Below, in pieces: positions 1 to 5,334 of a stretch of DNA of 5,334 bases. The position numbers were made by a program, and so were the translations under genes. The stretch's first letter is position 1; each line of letters starts with the position of its first letter. Source of the stretch: Flavobacteriales bacterium UBA1959 (GTDB taxonomy: Bacteria > Bacteroidota > Bacteroidia > Flavobacteriales_D > Sanyastnellaceae); the NCBI GenBank assembly GCA_002336085.1, contig DDEH01000004.1, forward strand, positions 1-5,334, given 5' to 3'. A model generated the notes under the pieces. It did not search any database and was not told the origin of the DNA. It saw nothing but the letters and a program-made list of their open reading frames with translations.

Positions 1-54
1 TTTATGCTCTGTGCATTCGAGGATCACTTGTACGCGGTTGCCTTTCTTGGCCAT
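1..54 (-). CDS. rpmG: 50S ribosomal protein L33, N-terminal part (runs off the left edge)
   Basis: Reading the minus strand from the ATG at 54-52 gives 18 codons, MAKKGNRVQVILECTEHK, open to the window edge. This is the characteristic N-terminus of Bacteroidota L33, a protein of about 60 residues in the large ribosomal subunit near the E site, so roughly two thirds of the gene lies outside. The segment has one cysteine (C14) followed by T-E-H where zinc-ribbon (C+) L33 proteins have CxxC, which suggests the zinc-independent form. A strong Bacteroidota-type promoter sits just upstream, so the gene probably leads its own transcript. It is divergent from ftsK. In many Bacteroidota rpmB (L28) comes directly before rpmG, but the 140 bp upstream here are too short for it. 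The start is chosen because it gives the family N-terminus exactly. Confidence 0.9.
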   Translation of the reverse strand, partial: MAKKGNRVQVILECTEHK

Positions 55-72
55 CTGTCGAAAATTGGAATG

Positions 73-102
73 CAAATATAGCGAATCATTGTGACCTAAC
101 AA
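73..102 (-). promoter_or_regulatory. Bacteroidota-type sigma promoter for rpmG
   Basis: On the minus strand TATATTTG (plus positions 80-73) matches the Bacteroidota -7 box TAnnTTTG perfectly. A TTG (102-100) lies 19 nt upstream, within the 17-23 nt spacing known for the -33 element of the primary sigma factor in this phylum. Transcription would start at about 65-69, leaving a leader of only 10-15 nt before the rpmG ATG at 54. The match and spacing are seen directly. Promoter activity is inferred. Confidence 0.6.
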
Positions 103-194
103 GCATGATTTACAAATCCAACATTCTCACGTGAATAAGCCGAGTCTATGCAAGGTTTTCCGCGCCTTTTCACAACTTAGCTTAGGCAATTGTA

Positions 195-2852
195 ATGGCA
201 ATTCGCAAAAACACCAAAACTAGCTCCGCTTCAGCACCGCGAAATCGGAAAAAAAGCGCTCCCATTCCAGAACAGAAAGGGGGCAGAAAAGGGGCGCCAC
301 AGACCAAAACTCCCGGCCAAATCCAGATTTGGCTGATTGGAGCTAAGGCAAAATGGCAAGGCCCGCGATTTCAATCCGCTCTGGGCGTAGCGGGATCTTT
401 AGCGAGCTTTTACATAGGTTGCGCTTTGGTCTCTGGGCTCTTCACGGGGGCAAGTGATTATGCATTGATCCAAGAAGGCTTGGATGTGGTGGCGCAAGCC
501 AACCGAGAACCCTACCACAATTGGCTGGGTGGTTCAGGTGCATTTTTAGCCTTCTGGCTTGGACGCCAAGCACTTGGTTTGGGAGCGGTTTCTATGCCTA
601 TCCTCTTGTTTATTTGGTCCTGGCCCAAGGTCACCCAACGCCCCGTTCGTGGCCGAGGAAAAGCCTTTCGTTGGGCCATGCTTTGGGCTTTGTTTACCCC
701 GTGGTACGCAGGCTATCTAGGAAATTCATTGGGGAAATGGGGTCAACCGAGTTGGGACTATTGGATCGGGGTTACAGGACATTTCATGACCCAAGAAGGC
801 CTCATTTACTTGGGGTCGCTTGGCAGTGGACTTGTGCTAGCGGGCATTCTATTGGTGGCATCAGCCTACCATTTTCAGCCGAAATTGAGCCAGCTGTCAG
901 GAATGTCTTTTGGCAGCTTCAGACACTGGTTTACTTCGGAAGATGCCGAGGCAACCGCTTGGAAAAAAGAAAAATCAGCAATTGACTTCACGGATACGGA
1001 GATCACAAAAGAAAGTGTCAGGGACTCGAATTCTTCCGCATCCGATCTTCCATGGGAAGATGAAGACCTGAGCACTCCTGCCTCTTCTGCGGTGACCGGA
1101 GTGACGCTGGCTGACGATGACCCTTCCGAAGCAGCACTCGACGATCTATTGACAGAATTAGAAAGTAAATCGCGAACAGCGCCAGAATCCGAGCCCGCGG
1201 AAGAAAAGTCAGAACCTGTTCCGGTTCCTCCCTCTGCACCTGCCACGAATGAAAGCGATGACCATGTCACTTTTGAAGTCAAAGTGGCATCGGATGAAAC
1301 GCAATTGTCCAACGATGAAATTGATCAAAAAGTTCAAGATTTTGGCGAATACGACCCAACACTTGACTTGAGCCGGTTTGAATTGCCCAACATCGATCTT
1401 TTGGCTCAACACGGTGAAGGCCATGTTCAAGTGAGCGAAGACGAGTTGGATAAGAACAAGACACGCATCATTCAAACGCTGCGCAATTTCAGTATTGAAG
1501 TCTCTAGCATAGCCGCTGAGGTAGGACCGACCGTAACGCTGTATGAAATTGTACCTGCGCCGGGCATTCGAATCTCGAAAATCAAAAACCTGGAAGACGA
1601 TATCGCCTTGAGCCTTGCGGCACTTGGCATCAGAATTATCGCACCCATCCCCGGCCGCGGAACAATTGGAATTGAGGTGCCAAATTTGAATCCAGACATT
1701 GTGTCCATGCGTGCACTCATCGCTTCGGACAAGTTCAACGATTCCAAAGCCGCCTTGCCGATTGCAATGGGCAAGACCATTTCAAACGAAACGTTCGTTT
1801 TTGATTTGGCAAAAATGCCGCACCTATTGATGGCCGGTGCGACGGGACAAGGAAAGTCCGTAGGCCTAAATGCTATGCTCGTGAGCCTGCTTTACCGAAA
1901 GCATCCTTCGCAGCTCAAGTTTGTTTTGGTCGATCCAAAAAAGGTTGAACTGACCCTGTTCAATCACATCGAAAGACACTATCTCGCAAAGCTTCCAGAC
2001 TCCGAGGAAGCAATAATAACGGATACATCCAAAGTAGTTGCCACATTGAATTCCTTGTGCATTGAAATGGATCAGCGCTATGACTTGCTCAAGGATGCTC
2101 AATGCAGAAATTTAGCCGAGTACAATGCAAAATTCATTCGACGAAAGCTGAATCCGGAAGAGGGACACCGCTACCTGCCATACATCGTTCTCGTGGTTGA
2201 CGAATTTGCGGATCTTATCATGACCGCCGGAAAAGAAGTAGAGACGCCCATTGCGCGGCTGGCTCAGTTGGCTCGAGCGATTGGAATTCATCTCATCATT
2301 GCCACTCAGCGACCTTCCGTTAATATCATCACTGGCACCATTAAAGCTAATTTCCCCGCCCGAATCGCCTTCAGGGTCACGTCAAAAATCGACTCACGCA
2401 CCATCCTCGATGCCGGTGGAGCCGATCAACTCATTGGCCGTGGTGACATGCTCATGAGCACCGGAAACGACTTAATACGAATCCAGTGTGGATTTGTGGA
2501 CACTCCTGAAGTGGAAGCCATCTGTGAATTCATTGGAAGCCAGCAAGGCTACCCCGATGCATTTATTCTACCCGAGTATACGCCGGAAGGCAATAGCGAA
2601 AGTGGAAATTTAAGCGATGACGAACGGGACAGCATGTTCGCAGATGCCGCACGGATGATTGTAATGCATCAACAAGGTTCTACATCACTTCTGCAACGAA
2701 AGCTTAAGATTGGGTACAATCGAGCAGGCCGAATCATTGATCAATTAGAAGCTGCGGGAATCATTGGCCCCTTCGAAGGTTCAAAAGCAAGAAAAGTTCT
2801 CGTTCCCGACGAAATGAGTTTGGAACAGATGTTGCAGATGGGAGAAGCATGA
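195..2852 (+). CDS. ftsK: DNA translocase FtsK (SpoIIIE/FtsK family), complete, 885 aa
   Basis: FtsK is a septum-anchored, ATP-driven double-stranded DNA pump that clears the chromosome terminus and activates XerCD recombination at dif. Residues 1-60 are strongly basic (11 K/R and one acidic residue in the first 40). Hydrophobic membrane segments lie near 62-82, 111-143 (probably two), 157-175 and 203-225. A short acidic Ser/Pro/Glu-rich linker covers about 245-400, far shorter than the roughly 600-residue linker of E. coli FtsK. The alpha/beta motor follows from about 415: Walker A GATGQGKS at 548-555, VDPKK at 579-583, Walker B VLVVDE at 665-670 and the family motif ATQRPS at 703-708. A winged-helix gamma domain, which reads the DNA orienting sequences, ends the protein at about 808-870 (KIGYNRAGRIIDQLEAAGI). 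An in-frame TAG at 183-185 makes the ATG at 195 the first possible start. No Shine-Dalgarno is evident. The gene overlaps lolA by 4 nt. Confidence 0.97.
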   Translation: MAIRKNTKTSSASAPRNRKKSAPIPEQKGGRKGAPQTKTPGQIQIWLIGAKAKWQGPRFQSALGVAGSLASFYIGCALVSGLFTGASDYALIQEGLDVVAQANREPYHNWLGGSGAFLAFWLGRQALGLGAVSMPILLFIWSWPKVTQRPVRGRGKAFRWAMLWALFTPWYAGYLGNSLGKWGQPSWDYWIGVTGHFMTQEGLIYLGSLGSGLVLAGILLVASAYHFQPKLSQLSGMSFGSFRHWFTSEDAEATAWKKEKSAIDFTDTEITKESVRDSNSSASDLPWEDEDLSTPASSAVTGVTLADDDPSEAALDDLLTELESKSRTAPESEPAEEKSEPVPVPPSAPATNESDDHVTFEVKVASDETQLSNDEIDQKVQDFGEYDPTLDLSRFELPNIDLLAQHGEGHVQVSEDELDKNKTRIIQTLRNFSIEVSSIAAEVGPTVTLYEIVPAPGIRISKIKNLEDDIALSLAALGIRIIAPIPGRGTIGIEVPNLNPDIVSMRALIASDKFNDSKAALPIAMGKTISNETFVFDLAKMPHLLMAGATGQGKSVGLNAMLVSLLYRKHPSQLKFVLVDPKKVELTLFNHIERHYLAKLPDSEEAIITDTSKVVATLNSLCIEMDQRYDLLKDAQCRNLAEYNAKFIRRKLNPEEGHRYLPYIVLVVDEFADLIMTAGKEVETPIARLAQLARAIGIHLIIATQRPSVNIITGTIKANFPARIAFRVTSKIDSRTILDAGGADQLIGRGDMLMSTGNDLIRIQCGFVDTPEVEAICEFIGSQQGYPDAFILPEYTPEGNSESGNLSDDERDSMFADAARMIVMHQQGSTSLLQRKLKIGYNRAGRIIDQLEAAGIIGPFEGSKARKVLVPDEMSLEQMLQMGEA
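2840..2847 (+). promoter_or_regulatory. Shine-Dalgarno-like sequence for the lolA start
   Basis: GGGAGAAG ends one base before the lolA ATG at 2849 and contains a GGAG core 4 nt from it. It lies inside the last ftsK codons. It supports the start at 2849 over the in-frame ATG at 2867, which has no purine-rich stretch in front. Bacteroidota rely little on Shine-Dalgarno pairing, so the weight of this is limited. Confidence 0.35.
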
Positions 2853-3520
2853 AGCATCTTCGCATTATGAAATCTTTGTTGTTCCTCCTAAGCGCCGTAG
2901 CGCTCGTTGTGTTGAGTTCGCCTGCGCTTATCGCTCAGGATGCAGAATCAATCCTAAGCCGGCTAAGCGAGGAAGCCAAGGAATACGGTTCGATCGAAGC
3001 GACTTACACCTCGTACATGGTAGACAAAGTCAGTGATTTCGAAGCCAAACAAAATGGGGAAATATTTATCGATGACAATCAGTACTACCTAGATCTGGGC
3101 GATTACACCATCGTTTGTGACGGCGCCACAATCTGGACGTATGAAACGGCAGTCAATGACTGCTATGTGGACGATGCTGAGGCCATGGCTGAAGACGGAA
3201 TGGATCCGTCAAAGCTCTTCACCATTTGGGAGGATGACTTTAAGAACGAGTTGAAAGGAGCAGTTGAAATTGAGGGTAGAAAAGTGACGCACGTTAATCT
3301 TTACCCGAATGAAGGGGACGATAAGCCGTTTCATACCATTCAACTCTTTATCGACGAATCAACCATGGAAATGGTGAGAGCAGTGGTGAAAGGCCGAGAA
3401 GGAACTGATGTAACGTATGACGTCACTTCATTCACTCCACGTGCTAAGGTTCCTCTGGAGAAATTTCAATTCGATGCCAGCAAATTCCCCGGAGTGAGCA
3501 TCATTGACAATAGACTTTAA
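2849..3520 (+). CDS. lolA: LolA-like periplasmic outer-membrane lipoprotein carrier protein, 223 aa
   Basis: LolA proteins take lipoproteins released by the LolCDE transporter and carry them across the periplasm to the outer membrane. The first 29 residues form a classical Sec signal peptide: basic MKHLRIMK, a hydrophobic core to about residue 24, and a likely cleavage at ALIA|QD. There is no lipobox cysteine, so the mature protein should be soluble. The mature part fits the LolA fold: an N-terminal helix (ESILSRLSEEAKEYGSIEA), then beta strands including the family-like motif DGATIWTYE at 91-99, PSKLF at 120-124, and a C-terminal strand pair ending in FQFDASKFPGVSIID. The start ATG overlaps the ftsK stop (ATGA), which implies one transcript and coupled translation. 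An alternative ATG at 2867 (residue 7) would still give a good signal peptide. C90 and C105 could form a disulfide. The assignment rests on fold motifs and on the ftsK-lolA order common in Bacteroidota, because LolA sequences diverge strongly. Confidence 0.85.
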   Translation: MKHLRIMKSLLFLLSAVALVVLSSPALIAQDAESILSRLSEEAKEYGSIEATYTSYMVDKVSDFEAKQNGEIFIDDNQYYLDLGDYTIVCDGATIWTYETAVNDCYVDDAEAMAEDGMDPSKLFTIWEDDFKNELKGAVEIEGRKVTHVNLYPNEGDDKPFHTIQLFIDESTMEMVRAVVKGREGTDVTYDVTSFTPRAKVPLEKFQFDASKFPGVSIIDNRL

Positions 3521-3556
3521 GCAACGTCCTGAGCCAAATTCAGCAAGATTTGCCCC

Positions 3557-3577
3557 TGATTACTGATTCAATAATCA
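3557..3577. other. Weak AT-rich inverted repeat between convergent genes
   Basis: TGATTA (3557-3562) and its reverse complement TAATCA (3572-3577) flank a 9-nt loop. The repeat covers the stop codon of the minus-strand gene (3570-3568) and lies 37 nt beyond the lolA stop. A 6-bp AT-rich stem with no U run on either strand is not a convincing intrinsic terminator. It is nevertheless the only hairpin of note in the 47-nt convergent gap, where transcription from both sides must end or collide. Confidence 0.2.
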
Positions 3578-5142
3578 ATCTTAATCAAGCGATTGCTGAA
3601 CATTCGAAGCTCCCAGTCGCAATTAACAAGACTCTTGGCAACCGGATCCCACTTCCACTGGGTAGCATATTGAATCGGCTTAGGAAGCGCTGGGGTTTGA
3701 CCATTTGAATCCATCCACTGAGCGGATTCGAGCATTGCATCAAATGCGATAATAGAATATGTGCCTGGATCTGTCCCGTACATTTTTCTAAAACGCTTCG
3801 TTTGGCGCTGAATGCTTGGATGGTCCCAATCAATTCGTGCCGAAACCGGCACGGTCAAATTGCATCGATTCATAAAGTCACGTTCCATAAATTCTAGTTC
3901 AGCGGTGACCGGATGCGCATATACCCGGACTGGAAAAGAGTCGGCCAATTGCAGCTCCGTTTGCACATAAGCATAAAGTGACTGGGAAGACTTTCCTGAA
4001 GGAATGGCCACCACATTCAATTTAGATGTATCCATTCTGGAGGTAAATCCTTCCGCAAACTGACGGTTAGCTGGCAACGATTCCAAGCCCTCTAATGAAC
4101 CCCGAACACTTATATACCCTTCTTTGAATGCGGTTTCAAGAGCAGCATCCTTGCCGCGGGTTTCCAAAAGAAGAACCGTGTCCAAGGGGTGGCTGCGAGC
4201 CACAAGAGAACCGAGTTGGCGAAGGCCTTCACGCTCATCTGAACGAAGAGAAAAGGACAGCTTATGATGCGACCAAACTGCGGGTTTTAGCGCAGTCAAA
4301 ATCCACTGCGGAATGCTGGTCTCCGACAGCATTTGATTGACCGAATCCATCCGATTGCTGCGGAGTGGCCCCAACACGACATTTGAACGATACAAATCCG
4401 ATGCGCCCCAACTGTAAACGCCCAATGTATCAGGTTCTGTATCCACCAAGTTTACTTGAACAGCATATCCGCTGTCCTGGAGCAATTGTGCAGCCCACTC
4501 AATTCCGTGATAAAAATCCAAAGCGATATCTCGCAAACGCGTAGTTTTCATGTCGTAATCCCCCCCCTTTACAGTATCTACTTCTAGCATAAAAGGAAGC
4601 ATTGCCAAAACTCGGAGCGTATCCGCCGGAAGCACAGGAAGATGAGAAAGCGCGCTGGCGCCATTGGTCTTTGCTGTATCACCGGAGAACCGATTTTCCC
4701 GAAGAACATCTCCGACTGCGTTCTGATTGCCCAAAAGAACTTTGGGAACCTGCAACTTGTCGCCAATGCTTAAAGTTTCCTGAATCCCCTCATTTGCTGC
4801 CCGCAACTCGGGGTCTGAAATTCCAAATTGCCTAGCAATCCCATACCACGTATCGCCTGCCAAAACAGAATACGTATCACCTGCCCAGTAAATCTGATCC
4901 ATCCCTTGCAAAAGTTCAACGGGCGCTGGAATCCAGAGTTCATCTCCAGGGCTGAGAGGGAACATGACCTCGGGGTTCGCCAAGGCCAATTCAGATGCTG
5001 TTAAATCATTCTCACGTGCGATCCGATTCTGATTATCTCCGGGCAGCACTGTGTACCAATTTTGAGCCATAGCGGCGGTACTCGACAGCAAAAAGGCCAA
5101 AAGGCACATAACCATGGGATGCATAGCAGTAGTATTATTCAC
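3568..5142 (-). CDS. Exported protein with two LysM domains and a type 1 periplasmic-binding-protein-like domain, 524 aa
   Basis: The N-terminus is a Sec signal peptide with a hydrophobic core at about 11-24 and an AMA|QN cleavage after residue 26. It has no lipobox at C13. Two LysM domains follow. LysM1 at about 28-72 starts WYTVLPGD and ends LSPGDELWIP. LysM2 at about 90-133 starts YSVLAGDTWYGIARQFGI and ends LSIGDKLQVP. LysM domains bind the glycan backbone of peptidoglycan. After a polar linker (about 135-173), residues 174-500 resemble the Leu/Ile/Val-binding PBP1 fold: LRVLAMLPF, then RDIALDFYHGIEWAAQLLQDSG, NVVLGPLRSN at 254-263 and YGTDPGTYSIIAFDAML at 455-471. No permease or ATPase gene is adjacent, so a transport role is not supported. 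A peptidoglycan-bound sensor or an LpoA-like regulator is possible but only inferred. The start at 5142 is a GTG. In-frame ATGs at 5124, 5115 and 5109 would leave shorter but usable signal peptides, and 5124 is the likeliest alternative. The gene converges on lolA. Confidence 0.85.
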   Translation of the reverse strand: MNNTTAMHPMVMCLLAFLLSSTAAMAQNWYTVLPGDNQNRIARENDLTASELALANPEVMFPLSPGDELWIPAPVELLQGMDQIYWAGDTYSVLAGDTWYGIARQFGISDPELRAANEGIQETLSIGDKLQVPKVLLGNQNAVGDVLRENRFSGDTAKTNGASALSHLPVLPADTLRVLAMLPFMLEVDTVKGGDYDMKTTRLRDIALDFYHGIEWAAQLLQDSGYAVQVNLVDTEPDTLGVYSWGASDLYRSNVVLGPLRSNRMDSVNQMLSETSIPQWILTALKPAVWSHHKLSFSLRSDEREGLRQLGSLVARSHPLDTVLLLETRGKDAALETAFKEGYISVRGSLEGLESLPANRQFAEGFTSRMDTSKLNVVAIPSGKSSQSLYAYVQTELQLADSFPVRVYAHPVTAELEFMERDFMNRCNLTVPVSARIDWDHPSIQRQTKRFRKMYGTDPGTYSIIAFDAMLESAQWMDSNGQTPALPKPIQYATQWKWDPVAKSLVNCDWELRMFSNRLIKIDY

Positions 5143-5154
5143 TTTTAAAATCCG

Positions 5155-5334
5155 TTGAGTACAAGTTTACACGATCCGCTGTTTTCATACCTACAATGCT
5201 ACCGAAACAAATCGATTGAGTTCGCTTACTGCCTTAAGAACCAAAATGAAAACAGATTTATTGCCGTGACAAATGGCTTTGAATCCGAAGTCAATCGCAG
5301 TCAAGTCCTGCGGTATTTCTACGGATATGCAAAT
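5155..5334 (+). CDS. Possible 5' part of an unidentified gene (start uncertain, runs off the right edge)
   Basis: The plus-strand frame is open from an in-frame TAA at 5146-5148 to the window end, about 62 codons. The only early start is TTG at 5155, which gives MSTSLHDPLFSYL and continues open to the edge. The peptide is plausible as a folded protein: a helix-like start, then what could be a beta hairpin (IEFAYCLKNQNENRFIAVTNG) and another helix (NRSQVLRYFYGYAN). I do not recognise the family. There is no clear ribosome binding site or promoter, and TTG starts are uncommon. The exact antisense frame on the minus strand is also open from 5334 to a TAG at 5193-5191 and could be the end of a gene lying 48 bp upstream of the LysM gene. 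Position-specific base composition does not separate the two options. Its C-terminus does not look like GuaA, a gene I recall near LysM genes of this type in flavobacteria. Confidence 0.25.
   Translation, partial: MSTSLHDPLFSYLQCYRNKSIEFAYCLKNQNENRFIAVTNGFESEVNRSQVLRYFYGYAN
5162..5169 (-). promoter_or_regulatory. Candidate -7 box for the LysM-PBP1 gene
   Basis: On the minus strand TAAACTTG (5169-5162) matches TAnnTTTG with one mismatch. A TTG lies 24 nt upstream, slightly beyond the usual 17-23 nt spacing. Transcription would start at about 5155, giving a leader of about 13 nt to the GTG at 5142 or about 30 nt to the ATG at 5124. The imperfect match and spacing make this tentative. Confidence 0.25.

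Noticed and set aside
178..185. TAGCTTAG as a -7 box for ftsK
   Set aside because: It has one mismatch to TAnnTTTG, no TTG at the proper distance upstream, and would place the transcription start almost on the ATG at 195. No convincing ftsK promoter was found in 55-194.
278..297. G-rich stretch resembling a KOPS (FtsK orienting sequence)
   Set aside because: It does not match GGGNAGGG, the E. coli motif, and the motif used in Bacteroidota is not known to me. A single G-rich site inside coding sequence carries no weight.
521..985. A 154-codon plus-strand open frame inside ftsK
   Set aside because: It is an out-of-frame shadow of the membrane segments of FtsK. The FtsK frame is intact and clearly conserved across the same bases.
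875..1312. A 145-codon Ser-rich open frame on the minus strand
   Set aside because: It is antisense to the repetitive acidic Ser/Pro/Glu linker of FtsK, whose biased codons keep opposite frames open. It has no promoter, no ribosome binding site and no recognisable domain.
3535..3553. Short pairings CAAAT/ATTTG and GCAA/TTGC after lolA as a terminator
   Set aside because: The stems are only 4-5 bp, compete with each other and are not followed by a T run on either strand.
5273..5334. ATG-initiated frame MALNPKSIAVKSCG at the right edge
   Set aside because: It is only 20 codons before the edge, has no ribosome binding site, and begins just after a stop. The competing frame described at 5155 is longer and looks more protein-like.

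Overview
The window looks like a chromosomal core region of a Bacteroidota bacterium, probably a flavobacterial-type lineage of about 45-50% GC. Three things point there. The N-terminus of ribosomal protein L33 at the left edge has the typical Bacteroidota sequence. The promoter in front of it matches the Bacteroidota consensus (TTG, 19-nt spacer, TAnnTTTG). Shine-Dalgarno sequences are weak or absent at most starts. The genus cannot be named from the sequence alone.

Layout: (1) 1-54, minus strand, the first 18 codons of rpmG (L33), leaving the window. (2) 55-194, a 140-bp divergent intergenic region that carries the rpmG promoter. (3) 195-2852, plus strand, a complete ftsK, the membrane-anchored DNA translocase. 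(4) 2849-3520, plus strand, a LolA-like periplasmic lipoprotein carrier whose ATG overlaps the ftsK stop by 4 nt. (5) 3521-3567, a 47-nt convergent gap with only a weak AT-rich inverted repeat. (6) 3568-5142, minus strand, an exported protein with two LysM domains followed by a type 1 periplasmic-binding-protein-like domain. (7) 5143-5334, the right edge, where an unassigned partial frame may be the start of another gene. There are no RNA genes, CRISPR arrays, insertion sequences or other mobile-element signs, and no gene-free stretch above 300 bases.

The genes share an envelope and cell-division theme. FtsK couples chromosome clearance to the septum. LolA escorts lipoproteins across the periplasm and is probably translated in step with FtsK. 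The LysM-PBP1 protein should sit in the periplasm on peptidoglycan, but no function can be assigned to it. I see no clear new multi-gene system. The observations most worth a second look are the LysM-PBP1 fusion without any ABC-transporter neighbour, an 8-base G tract inside that gene, a cysteine pair in the LolA-like protein, and the unidentified reading frame at the right edge.
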